Source of the DNA: an uncultured Oxalobacter sp.
GTDB taxonomy: Bacteria; Pseudomonadota; Gammaproteobacteria; Burkholderiales; Burkholderiaceae_D
Assembly (NCBI GenBank): GCA_937916185.1
Contig: CALGGD010000390.1
Coordinates: forward strand, 1 to 5,380
Reading direction: 5' to 3'
Length of the DNA: 5,380 nt
Positions within the stretch are counted from its first letter, which is position 1. Each line of letters starts with the position of its first letter. Below are positions 1 to 5,380 of this stretch, in pieces. The position numbers were made by a program, and so were the translations under genes. Under the pieces are notes generated by a model. The model was not told the DNA's origin, made no database searches, and worked only from the letters and a program-made list of their open reading frames with translations.

Positions 1-346
1 GGACTGAATCCACAATCCTTGCCCCCGGATCAGAAACCCCCGGGGTTCCTGCATCCGAAACCAACACCACCCGCTCTCCTTTCTCAAGACGGGCAATCAA
101 CTGTTCCGCAGCTTCCCGTTCATTATGCTGATGCGCGGCAACCAGTGTCTTGGTCAGACCATAAGCCCCGAGCAATGCCCGGGTATTGCGGGTATCCTCA
201 CAGGCAACAGCATCTGCGGCATCAAGTACCGCCAACGCCCGCAGGCTGATATCGCAGATATTCCCGATTGGCGTACCAATCACATATAATGTCGCTTCAG
301 GAATCTGCTGACGGGACATGGCATCCATCAATGGCTGTAACAGCAT
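1..346 (-). CDS. rsmI: 16S rRNA (cytidine1402-2'-O)-methyltransferase RsmI, N-terminal part, cut by the window edge
   Basis: Reading the reverse strand from the ATG at 346-344 gives 115 codons open to the window edge. The product matches the N-terminal half of RsmI, the SAM-dependent enzyme of the tetrapyrrole-methylase fold that 2'-O-methylates C1402 in the 16S rRNA decoding centre. Visible family motifs are [10 protein letters not shown] (about residues 20-29), CEDTRNT (49-55) and [13 protein letters not shown] (96-108), the last being the glycine-rich signature of the family. An AGGAG-like stretch (CGGAG) lies about 8 nt before the chosen ATG, and the frame is closed by a stop (TGA at 409-407) not far upstream, so the N-terminus is well bounded. 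The gene is divergent from yraN, as in many proteobacteria. The C-terminal part (usually to about 280-290 residues) lies outside. Identification is very secure. Confidence 0.95.
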   Translation of the reverse strand, partial: MLLQPLMDAMSRQQIPEATLYVIGTPIGNICDISLRALAVLDAADAVACEDTRNTRALLGAYGLTKTLVAAHQHNEREAAEQLIARLEKGERVVLVSDAGTPGVSDPGARIVDSV

Positions 347-381
347 GGCTGGTTCTCCGGAAAGGCTTGGACAGTTATTGG

Positions 382-410
382 ATTTTGCCCAGACAACCCA
401 TAAATATCAA
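382..410 (-). promoter_or_regulatory. candidate sigma-70 promoter of rsmI
   Basis: On the minus strand TTGATA (410-405, 5 of 6 to TTGACA) is followed after exactly 17 nt by CAAAAT (387-382, 4 of 6 to TATAAT). Transcription would begin near 375, about 30 nt before the rsmI ATG. The plus-strand promoter for yraN must lie in the same 106-nt gap, but I see only weak candidates for it (such as CATAAA at 399-404). Inferred from sequence match only. Confidence 0.4.
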
Positions 411-452
411 GCAGACCACCAATAACCGGATTTCCCTTGGAGACAATGACGG

Positions 453-821
453 ATGGCCTCTTTCCCGGGTACGTCAACCGAAAGGCAGCAGACAGGAACA
501 AAAGCCGAGGAAGATGCGTTGACCTTCCTGCAGGAACAGGGTCTGACACCCGTCACCCGGAATTTCAGGTGCCGTTTCGGTGAAATCGACCTGATTATGC
601 AGGAAGGGAAAACCCTCGTCTTCATTGAAGTGCGTAAACGGAAAAACCGTCTCTATGGCGGAGCCGTAGCAAGCATTACACCAGCCAAACAGCAGAAAAT
701 CATCAAAACCGCCTATTTTTTTCTGCAACGTTACAAAACATTACCAGCTTGCCGCTTTGATGTTGTAGCATGGGATGGAAATGAGTGCCAATGGCTGAAA
801 AACACGATTGAAGTGACATAA
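453..821 (+). CDS. yraN: YraN, UPF0102 family endonuclease-fold protein
   Basis: A 122-residue protein of the UPF0102 (YraN) family; E. coli YraN is about 131 residues. The family has a restriction-endonuclease-like PD-(D/E)xK fold, and its exact role is still unsettled. Visible motifs are [11 protein letters not shown] (39-49), the presumed active-site strand VFIEVRKR (56-63), where the usual EVK lysine is arginine as in E. coli, [10 protein letters not shown] (67-76) and CRFDVVAW (100-107). The presumed acidic residues E44, D46 and E59 are present. The ATG at 453 has a GGAGA at 439-443 with a 9-nt gap; the ATG at 446 is in another frame. The gene leads a run of three on the plus strand, with gmhA starting 20 nt after its stop. 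Family assignment is secure, biochemical function is not. Confidence 0.95.
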   Translation: MASFPGTSTERQQTGTKAEEDALTFLQEQGLTPVTRNFRCRFGEIDLIMQEGKTLVFIEVRKRKNRLYGGAVASITPAKQQKIIKTAYFFLQRYKTLPACRFDVVAWDGNECQWLKNTIEVT

Positions 822-841
822 CATCAGGCAGGGAACAACCG

Positions 842-1435
842 ATGAAAACACGAATCCTTGGACACTTTAAAGAGAGTGCCGAGCTGAAGAAAAAAGCCGC
901 ATTGGAGCTGGCGGAACCGATTTCGCGTGCCGCAGGACTGATGTACAACGCCCTGACGCAAGGCAACAAGATCCTTGCCTGTGGGAATGGCGGCTCTGCA
1001 GCGGACTGCCAGCATTTCGCCGCTGAACTGGTCGGCCGTTTTGAGCGGGAACGGATGCCCTTGCCTGCCATGGCGCTCACAACAGACTCATCCATCATGA
1101 CAGCAGTCGGAAATGATTACAGCTTTCAGGATATTTTCACCAAGCAGGTACAGGCCTTTGGCCAGCCTGGTGACATCCTGCTTGCCATCTCCACCTCCGG
1201 CAATTCAGGCAACGTCATTGCCGCCATTGAAGCCGCCCACGAACGGGAAATGCATATCGTTGCCCTGACAGGCAAAGGCGGTGGAAAAATTAAACCGATG
1301 CTGAAAGAAGACGATGTGGAAATCTGTGTCCCCCATGACAGGACAGCCCGCATCCAAGAAGTCCATCTGCTGACCATTCACTGCATCTGCGATGGTATTG
1401 ATGCAGCCTTTTTTGGAGAAGACACCCATGAATAA
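842..1435 (+). CDS. gmhA: Phosphoheptose isomerase (SIS domain), GmhA/DiaA family
   Basis: A 197-residue single SIS-domain protein. GmhA converts sedoheptulose 7-phosphate into D-glycero-D-manno-heptose 7-phosphate, the first step to the ADP-heptose used in the LPS inner core; it is a cytoplasmic Zn-dependent tetramer. Motifs are the phosphate-binding [17 protein letters not shown] (47-63), STSGNSGN (117-124) and [11 protein letters not shown] (170-180). The metal and catalytic residues known from E. coli GmhA (H61, E65, Q172, H180) line up with H58, E62, Q172 and H180 here. The overall sequence and the locus (between yraN and a BON lipoprotein) are those of DiaA, the DnaA-binding paralogue, but E. 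coli DiaA has lost the E and final H. An active isomerase is therefore the better call, and a DiaA-like role cannot be excluded. AGGGA lies 7 nt before the ATG; the stop overlaps the next gene. Confidence 0.93.
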   Translation: MKTRILGHFKESAELKKKAALELAEPISRAAGLMYNALTQGNKILACGNGGSAADCQHFAAELVGRFERERMPLPAMALTTDSSIMTAVGNDYSFQDIFTKQVQAFGQPGDILLAISTSGNSGNVIAAIEAAHEREMHIVALTGKGGGKIKPMLKEDDVEICVPHDRTARIQEVHLLTIHCICDGIDAAFFGEDTHE

Positions 1436-2111
1436 CGCTAATTTCCGTTGGAAAAACACCTTGGCAAAAATCATGCTCGCCGGTGCATTGAGCTGTTCCC
1501 TGACCGCCTGCGTACCGGTCATGCTGGTCAGTGGCGCTGTCGGGGGCGGTATGGCAGCAACTGACCGCCGTACAGTCGGCATGCAGACTGAAGACAAGGT
1601 CATCACCCTCAAAGGCGAAAACATCGCCTCTAAAATCTCCGGTGAGAACGGTCATGTCAACGTGGCATGCTTCAACCGCAAGGTCCTGCTGACCGGTGAA
1701 GTTGACAGCGAAGCCACCAAGCAGGCGGTTGCCAACGAAATCTCCGGTATTGAGAATGTCCTGGCGGTTGTCAATGAACTGGCGGTTATGGCACCCTCCA
1801 CCATCGGTTCCCGTTCAAACGACTCCCTGATCACCAGCAAGGTCAGCACCAGCTTCCTGGCAGAGAAAGACCTGTACTCCCATGCTTTCAAGACCATCAC
1901 CGAACGCGGCACCGTTTACCTGATGGGACGTGTGACCGAACGTGAAGGCAACCATGCCGCACAGGTCGCCTCAGGTGTCAGTGGCGTCCAGCAGGTTGTC
2001 AAGGTCTTTGAATACATCACCGAAGAAGAACTGCAGAAGATGAAAGTCGTTCAGCAGACCGAGAACAACAACACTTCATGGGATGCGCCGCCTGACGAAA
2101 TCAGCGAGTAA
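1428..2111 (+). CDS. dolP: Dual-BON-domain outer-membrane lipoprotein, DolP (YraP)-like
   Basis: A 227-residue lipoprotein. Residues 1-27 form a type II signal peptide (basic start, hydrophobic core [11 protein letters not shown]) ending in the lipobox L-T-A-C with C28 as the lipidated cysteine; residue 29 is V rather than D, consistent with sorting to the outer membrane. After a Gly/Ala linker and the family motif [14 protein letters not shown] (43-56) come two BON domains, about 57-122 and 131-199, the second with the strong motif [12 protein letters not shown] (163-174). In E. coli the homologue DolP, at the same locus, supports outer-membrane integrity and BAM activity. The start at 1428 is preferred over the in-frame ATG at 1392, which lies inside gmhA: GGAGAA sits 7 nt before it and the signal peptide then begins properly. 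The first 8 nt overlap the gmhA stop, suggesting coupled translation. A polar tail (200-227) is extra compared with E. coli DolP (191 residues). Confidence 0.9.
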   Translation: MNNANFRWKNTLAKIMLAGALSCSLTACVPVMLVSGAVGGGMAATDRRTVGMQTEDKVITLKGENIASKISGENGHVNVACFNRKVLLTGEVDSEATKQAVANEISGIENVLAVVNELAVMAPSTIGSRSNDSLITSKVSTSFLAEKDLYSHAFKTITERGTVYLMGRVTEREGNHAAQVASGVSGVQQVVKVFEYITEEELQKMKVVQQTENNNTSWDAPPDEISE

Positions 2112-2125
2112 AGGCGGAATATACC

Positions 2126-2153
2126 GGTCTGGTTGGCTCAATCCAGCCAGACC
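2126..2153. terminator. hairpin between the convergent dolP and waaC genes, possible bidirectional terminator
   Basis: Arms 2126-2136 (GGTCTGGTTGG) and 2143-2153 (CCAGCCAGACC) pair over 11 bp with one G-T wobble around a 6-nt loop. The waaC stop codon (2140-2138) lies in the loop. Neither side has a clear T-run, so it is not a textbook intrinsic terminator; it could slow polymerase or protect 3' ends of the convergent transcripts. Confidence 0.4.
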
Positions 2154-3121
2154 ATCAGCTGACGGACAGCCTCCTCCACAGCCTCAAGGGAAGGCACTTC
2201 ATTTTCCCCGCCCAGGCTGATGACCTTTGGCGACCAGTCACAGCAGGTCCGCCATCGGGGGATATTGCAGTAAATCTGTACCGTCGGCTTGTCATAGGCA
2301 GCAGCCAGATGCGACAGGCCGGTATCCACCCCGACAACAAAAGACGCCCTGCCTGTCACGGTGGATATGTCGGTGATTGACAGCCGTGGCAGCACTGCTG
2401 CATCTTCCAGATCAGCTGCCAGCCTTTCCGCTTCTGTTTTCTCAGCAGGATTTCCCCAAGGCAGCAGGATTTTCAAACCCTTCTCACGCAGCATCGCGCC
2501 AATCCGGAGCCAGTTCGGATGCGCCCATTTCTTTGATTCCCGTGAAGTCCCATGGAAAAACAGCGCATACGGCTGTTCCGGTATCCAGTCATAATGCTCC
2601 GTGGAAACCGTCAACCCAAAATCCGGTGGCGTATCGATGGTATAACCCAACGCCTTCGCAATCATCTCACGGCTGCGCTGCACCACATGGATATGTTTTT
2701 CCATCTTGATGCTCTGGTCGTGGAACAGACGGGAAACCGGTTCATAGCTGGAACCATCTGTCCTGTTGCCCAACCCGACCTTTTTCCCACCGGGAGCTGT
2801 CTGGGAAAAGCCCATGATGATGCCCGTCTTCAGCAGCCCCTGTGTGTCAAACACCCAGTCATACGCCTCTGCTTTCAACCGCTTGCGGAAAGCGGCGAAA
2901 TCCGCCCTGGTTGATGAGGAGAAAGGATGCTTCCGCCAACGGCGCAACGCAAAGGGAACCACTTCATTGACATGGCGGTTCTGCTTGACCAGCCCAGCAA
3001 ACCCTTCCTCAACCACCCAGTCGATGATGGCATCCGGGTAATGGCGGTGGATATCCGCCAATACGGGCAGATTATGGACAACATCACCCAAAGAGGAGAC
3101 GCGGACAATCAGGATTCGCAT
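2138..3121 (-). CDS. waaC: Lipopolysaccharide heptosyltransferase I, WaaC
   Basis: A 327-residue GT9-family glycosyltransferase (E. coli WaaC is 319). It adds the first L-glycero-D-manno-heptose from ADP-heptose onto Kdo2-lipid A at the cytoplasmic face of the inner membrane. The N-terminus MRILIVRVSSLGDVVHNLP carries the catalytic D13; further matches are DWVVEEGFAGL (34-44), FALRRWRKHPFS (57-68), DTQGLLKTG (92-100), the nucleotide-sugar site around K197 (SRESKKW), LPWGNPAE (220-227) and VGVDTGLSHLAAA (263-275) with D266 and H271. The frame stays open 92 codons upstream into the XRE gene, but homology starts exactly at this ATG. No good Shine-Dalgarno is visible. The usual G-P-T loop after the second nucleotide-binding strand is replaced by YCNIPRW (284-290). 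It probably uses heptose made through the nearby gmhA product. Confidence 0.95.
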   Translation of the reverse strand: MRILIVRVSSLGDVVHNLPVLADIHRHYPDAIIDWVVEEGFAGLVKQNRHVNEVVPFALRRWRKHPFSSSTRADFAAFRKRLKAEAYDWVFDTQGLLKTGIIMGFSQTAPGGKKVGLGNRTDGSSYEPVSRLFHDQSIKMEKHIHVVQRSREMIAKALGYTIDTPPDFGLTVSTEHYDWIPEQPYALFFHGTSRESKKWAHPNWLRIGAMLREKGLKILLPWGNPAEKTEAERLAADLEDAAVLPRLSITDISTVTGRASFVVGVDTGLSHLAAAYDKPTVQIYCNIPRWRTCCDWSPKVISLGGENEVPSLEAVEEAVRQLMVWLD

Positions 3122-3152
3122 TTCGCTGGCAAGGAACTTGACTGAAAACGGT

Positions 3153-3161
3153 ATTAGAACA
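3153..3161 (-). promoter_or_regulatory. candidate extended -10 promoter of waaC
   Basis: In the 76-nt gap between the XRE stop and waaC, the minus strand reads TG-T-TCTAAT (3161-3153), an extended -10 with 5 of 6 matches to TATAAT. Nothing good stands at the -35 position, which is tolerated with extended -10 promoters. The start point would be near 3146, about 25 nt before the waaC ATG. It would let waaC be expressed independently of the regulator gene upstream. Confidence 0.33.
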
Positions 3162-3197
3162 TAAGCGGCGGGAAAAAGGGAAATGCCCTGTCTTTCC

Positions 3198-3572
3198 TTA
3201 TTTCTTGTCAGCAGTTGCTGGAGAAATCCCCTCGCTGCTGAAATGGTCACACCATGCCTGAATCTGGCTGTAAAGGAACAGCCGGCGGTTTTCAGGAAGC
3301 TTGTCCAACAAGTTGGCAATACTGTCTGCCATCGCATGGGGTGCAGTTGATGTTCCGGTAAACAGATGGGGAAGCGGCATATCAATTGCATTGGCAATCT
3401 TGCTCAATGTCGCAAGGCTCGGTGCAACAGCCCCCCGTTCGATACGTGAAATAGAAAGCGTATCGACATCAATCTGTTCAGCAAGCTGCGCCTGCGTCTT
3501 CCCGACGGACTTTCTTGCCTTGGCGATGTTCCTGCCCAACTGGATAGAAATATCCGCACTGCCTTTGTTCAT
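3198..3572 (-). CDS. XRE-family helix-turn-helix transcriptional regulator
   Basis: A 124-residue protein with one Cro/C1-type HTH (HTH_3) at about residues 11-71: LGRNIAKARKSVGKTQAQLAEQ, then the recognition-helix region DVDTLSISRIERGAVAPS and the closing helix LATLSKIANAIDMPLPHLF. These are the standard family positions (KTQ-LAE, ISRIERG, P-L--L-KIA-A). The tail (75-124) looks helical, including KLPENRRLFLYSQIQAW, and may serve dimerisation; no enzymatic or sensor domain is seen. The ATG at 3572 is chosen because AGGT sits 7 nt before it; an in-frame ATG 11 codons upstream (3605) has no such site. It is divergent from the GrpE-like gene across 141 nt rich in inverted GTAAY repeats, so by inference it regulates itself and the chaperone operon. 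waaC follows 76 nt downstream on the same strand. Its ligand is unknown. Confidence 0.87.
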   Translation of the reverse strand: MNKGSADISIQLGRNIAKARKSVGKTQAQLAEQIDVDTLSISRIERGAVAPSLATLSKIANAIDMPLPHLFTGTSTAPHAMADSIANLLDKLPENRRLFLYSQIQAWCDHFSSEGISPATADKK

Positions 3573-3616
3573 AACATTACCTGCCCAAATTCCCAGTCTT
3601 AGCACGTAATGTTGTG
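3570..3616. repeat. inverted repeat CATAACATTAC / GTAATGTTGTG flanking the XRE leader
   Basis: Arms 3570-3580 and 3606-3616 are reverse complements at 10 of 11 positions, with an uninterrupted 8-nt core (AACATTAC and GTAATGTT), separated by 25 nt. The left arm covers the XRE start codon and touches its ribosome-binding site. It could hold two operator half-sites, or form an RNA hairpin that hides the start codon if transcription begins upstream of 3616. Confidence 0.45.
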
Positions 3617-3633
3617 TGGATTCCGTTTCTTAT

Positions 3634-3646
3634 GTAATATCGTTAC
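3634..3646. promoter_or_regulatory. candidate XRE operator, palindrome GTAA-N5-TTAC
   Basis: GTAATATCGTTAC is a perfect 4-nt-arm palindrome whose GTAA arms repeat the GTAAT half-sites at 3580-3576 (minus strand) and 3606-3610. It lies just upstream of the TATAAT at 3652-3657, within the region a sigma-70 polymerase would cover between -35 and -10. A bound XRE dimer there would block the chaperone operon promoter. Assignment to the XRE protein is inferred from position and symmetry. Confidence 0.4.
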
Positions 3647-3651
3647 TTGTC

Positions 3652-3657
3652 TATAAT
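3652..3657 (+). promoter_or_regulatory. candidate -10 box of the grpE-like/hsp70 operon promoter
   Basis: A perfect TATAAT lies 56 nt before the GrpE-like start; transcription would begin near 3664. The -35 position (about 3629-3634, CTTATG) is poor, as expected for a promoter needing an activator or under tight control. I see no sigma-32 consensus and no complete CIRCE element, so a heat-shock mode of control is not supported. Confidence 0.45.
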
Positions 3658-3713
3658 ATTCATGTTAGGCATACAGCCCAACCCGGAACCCCGACACCCT
3701 TTGAAGGAATCAA

Positions 3714-4514
3714 ATGATGATAGGCAACATTTTCTCCTCCTTCCAAAAGGATTCTTCCAACGAGAATCCCAGCGAGACCAGCAACATCGACCTGGATGAT
3801 TCCGGAAATCCTGGCAATCCTTCTGGAACAGGCCCATCAACCGCTTCAGGAACAGAAAAACCATTTCCTGGAACAGAAGTGCCTGCTGCTGAAGAAACAG
3901 TCTCAACACCAGAAGACCCGGCTCCTGTTCCAGCAACGGAAGAAACCACGGAGCCAATCCCAGAAACAGAAACAGCAGACCCAGCACCATCTGAACACGA
4001 AATCCTGAAACAGGCACTCGACGACATCAAATCAGGACTTGCCACATTGCAGGAAAGCTTCGACCAGAAAATCAAGACAGATGCCAAAAAGAACGAACAG
4101 TTCGACAGGCTGCACGATGAACTGCAGGACTACCGCAACGGTACTTTTGACAAGAACATCGATGCCATCGCCCTTGAGATCATCCGTCTGATCGATGAGT
4201 TGGGAAATGACGCTGATTTCTACCAAGAAACTGCCGAAACAGACGGAACCGCCAAGGCACTGTATAAAAAAACCGATGACCTGCGCCAGGAACTCCTCGA
4301 CATCCTGTACCGCCAGAGCATCGAACCCTATCAGGAAAAATCAGAAGAACTGGACAGCCACCGGCAGACAAATGTCCAGACCGTCACCACTGAAGAAGCA
4401 GAAAAACACCGGAAGATTGCTGAGCGTGTTGCAGACGGTTATGAGAAAAACGGGCGGGTCATCCGCAAGGAACGTGTCAAGGTCTATCGGGCAGTTCCAC
4501 CAAAAACCGAATAA
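3714..4514 (+). CDS. Atypical GrpE-like nucleotide exchange factor with long acidic N-terminal tail
   Basis: A 266-residue protein, larger than E. coli GrpE (197). GrpE proteins are dimeric and promote ADP release from Hsp70. Residues about 13-96 are low-complexity, rich in Pro, Thr, Glu and Ser, with no Arg and almost no Lys, so probably disordered. Residues 96-140 are a likely coiled coil (LKQALDDIKSGLATLQ, FDRLHDELQDY), followed by helices to about 213. The C-terminus VADGYEKNGRVIRKERVKVYR (239-259) matches the GrpE beta-domain end (GYxxNGRxIRxxxVxV). No signal peptide is seen. AAGGA at 3704-3708 is 5 nt from the ATG at 3714 and 8 nt from a second ATG at 3717, so either may be the start. 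The Hsp70 gene follows after 27 nt, making it the obvious partner. It is not the housekeeping grpE type. The GrpE call rests mainly on the C-terminal motif and context. Confidence 0.87.
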   Translation: MMIGNIFSSFQKDSSNENPSETSNIDLDDSGNPGNPSGTGPSTASGTEKPFPGTEVPAAEETVSTPEDPAPVPATEETTEPIPETETADPAPSEHEILKQALDDIKSGLATLQESFDQKIKTDAKKNEQFDRLHDELQDYRNGTFDKNIDAIALEIIRLIDELGNDADFYQETAETDGTAKALYKKTDDLRQELLDILYRQSIEPYQEKSEELDSHRQTNVQTVTTEEAEKHRKIAERVADGYEKNGRVIRKERVKVYRAVPPKTE

Positions 4515-4541
4515 TCAACTAAATAGAGATTGGAAAATATC

Positions 4542-5380
4542 ATGAGCAAAGTATTTGGCATTGACCTGGGAACCACCTATTCCTGTATCGCCTATATCGA
4601 CCCGACAGACCAGGCTGTCGTCCTGAAAAACGCTGAAGGTGACCTGACAACCCCTTCCGCTGTCTGGTTCGACACGGCAGAAGATGTCCAGGTTGGCATC
4701 AGTGCGAAAGAAGCCGCGAAGACCGACCCAGAGAAAGTCGTGACTTTCATCAAACGCTATATCGGACAGGCAGGCTACGTCAGGAACATTGATGGTGTTG
4801 ACCTGAAACCTGAAGAAATCTCTTCCTATATCCTCCGCAAAGTGGTCAATGATGCCGAAGAAACCCTTCGGATGGAAGGCAAGCTTGATGACAACGAACA
4901 TGTCAATGATGTCGTCATCACCTGCCCTGCCTACTTCGGTCTCGCGGAACGTACCGCAACCGAAACCGCAGGCAAGCTCGCTGGCCTGAATGTCCTTGCC
5001 ATCATCAATGAACCGACAGCGGCAGCCATCTCATACGGTCTGTCGAATGACCGGGCAAAAACCGTGCTGGTCTATGACCTTGGCGGTGGCACATTCGACG
5101 TCACCATCGTGAAAGTCGATGGCAAACAGATTCGGGTCGTCGCCACAGGTGGTGATAAGGAACTGGGCGGCAAAGACTGGGACGACCGGATCCTGACCTA
5201 CCTGGCAGATGAATACAAACACCAGAGCGGTACCAATGACGAGATTCTGGACGATGAATATGCAACCCAGGAACTGCTGCTGGATGTCGAGAAGAACAAG
5301 AAACTGCTGACCAGTAAGGAAAAAACACCGATTTCCATCAACTTCAAGGGCAACCGCCAGCGTCTGGAACTGACCCGCGA
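4542..5380 (+). CDS. Accessory Hsp70 (DnaK/HscC-like) chaperone, C-terminus cut by the window edge
   Basis: From the ATG at 4542 the frame is open for 279 codons to the edge and covers most of an Hsp70 nucleotide-binding domain. Motifs in order: phosphate-1 loop GIDLGTTYSC (6-15), TPSAVWF (37-43), the catalytic lysine K71 in FIKRYIG, VVITCPAYFG (124-133), AGLNVLAIINEPTAAAISYG (147-166), phosphate-2 loop VYDLGGGTFDVT (177-188) and GDKELGGKDWDDR (204-216). The spacing between KRYIG and PEEISSYIL is about 24 residues shorter than in E. coli DnaK, as in HscC and monoderm DnaKs. The residue equivalent to DnaK T199 is K206. GGA lies 7 nt before the start. With the GrpE-like gene 27 nt upstream it forms a two-gene chaperone unit. 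The substrate-binding half and any following J-protein or client genes are outside. It is Hsp70 beyond doubt, and almost surely a paralogue of the main DnaK. Confidence 0.95.
   Translation, partial: MSKVFGIDLGTTYSCIAYIDPTDQAVVLKNAEGDLTTPSAVWFDTAEDVQVGISAKEAAKTDPEKVVTFIKRYIGQAGYVRNIDGVDLKPEEISSYILRKVVNDAEETLRMEGKLDDNEHVNDVVITCPAYFGLAERTATETAGKLAGLNVLAIINEPTAAAISYGLSNDRAKTVLVYDLGGGTFDVTIVKVDGKQIRVVATGGDKELGGKDWDDRILTYLADEYKHQSGTNDEILDDEYATQELLLDVEKNKKLLTSKEKTPISINFKGNRQRLELTR

Noticed and set aside
1392..1427. Upstream in-frame ATG for the BON lipoprotein
   Set aside because: It lies within gmhA, lacks a ribosome-binding site and would place 12 residues before a well-formed lipoprotein signal peptide; the ATG at 1428 has GGAGAA at the right distance.
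3173..3189. Minus-strand AGGG-CATTT-CCCT hairpin followed by T residues after the XRE stop
   Set aside because: A 4-bp stem is too short for an intrinsic terminator; at most a weak pause site.
3122..3397. 92-codon in-frame upstream extension of waaC
   Set aside because: It runs antisense-free but in another frame through the XRE gene on the same strand; WaaC homology begins exactly at the ATG at 3121 and the extension has no recognisable protein character.
3599..3625. TTAGCAC resembling the left arm of a CIRCE element
   Set aside because: The matching GAGTGCTAA arm is missing 9 nt downstream, and the following bases do not pair; HrcA control is not supported.
3662..3799. Small plus-strand reading frame starting at ATG 3662
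   Set aside because: No Shine-Dalgarno, it overlaps the GrpE-like gene out of frame, and the ATG would sit at the predicted transcription start.
3796..4008. Gln/Lys-rich plus-strand open frame inside the GrpE-like gene
   Set aside because: It is a frame-shifted shadow of the Pro/Thr/Glu-rich tail; its composition follows from the repetitive CAG/GAA/ACA codons.
1..5380. CRISPR arrays, tRNA or rRNA genes, insertion sequences, attachment sites
   Set aside because: No regularly spaced repeats, no cloverleaf-like segments, no transposase or integrase coding sequence and no terminal inverted repeats were recognised on either strand.

Overview
The window looks like chromosomal DNA of a Gram-negative proteobacterium, most likely a betaproteobacterium of the Burkholderiales type. 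The evidence is the order rsmI (divergent) - yraN - gmhA/diaA - BON lipoprotein, without the lpoA gene that sits between rsmI and yraN in enterics, together with an LPS heptosyltransferase gene. The family or genus cannot be fixed from sequence reading alone.

Left part (1-2111) is a conserved housekeeping and cell-envelope block. A 5'-partial rsmI (16S rRNA methyltransferase) leaves on the minus strand from a short divergent intergenic region with a plausible promoter. On the plus strand, yraN (UPF0102 nuclease-fold protein), a SIS-domain phosphoheptose isomerase with complete metal ligands (gmhA, in the usual diaA slot), and a dual-BON outer-membrane lipoprotein (dolP/yraP-like) lie tightly packed. 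The gmhA stop overlaps the lipoprotein start by 8 nt, so this is very probably one operon.

Middle part (2126-3572) runs on the minus strand. waaC (heptosyltransferase I) converges on the lipoprotein gene and meets it at a dyad that covers the waaC stop codon. GmhA makes the first committed heptose phosphate and WaaC puts ADP-heptose onto Kdo, so two steps of inner-core LPS synthesis face each other. Upstream of waaC on the same strand is a small XRE-type HTH regulator.

Right part (3573-5380) is the most unusual. Divergent from the XRE gene is an apparent accessory chaperone operon: an atypical GrpE-like exchange factor with a long acidic, Pro/Thr/Glu-rich tail, then an Hsp70 that runs off the right edge. 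This Hsp70 lacks the roughly 24-residue segment in subdomain IB found in the housekeeping DnaK of Gram-negative bacteria. The intergenic region holds several GTAAY half-sites arranged as inverted repeats, one of them directly upstream of a perfect TATAAT. This suggests, as inference, that the XRE protein controls both itself and the chaperone pair. The remaining cargo of this module lies beyond the window.
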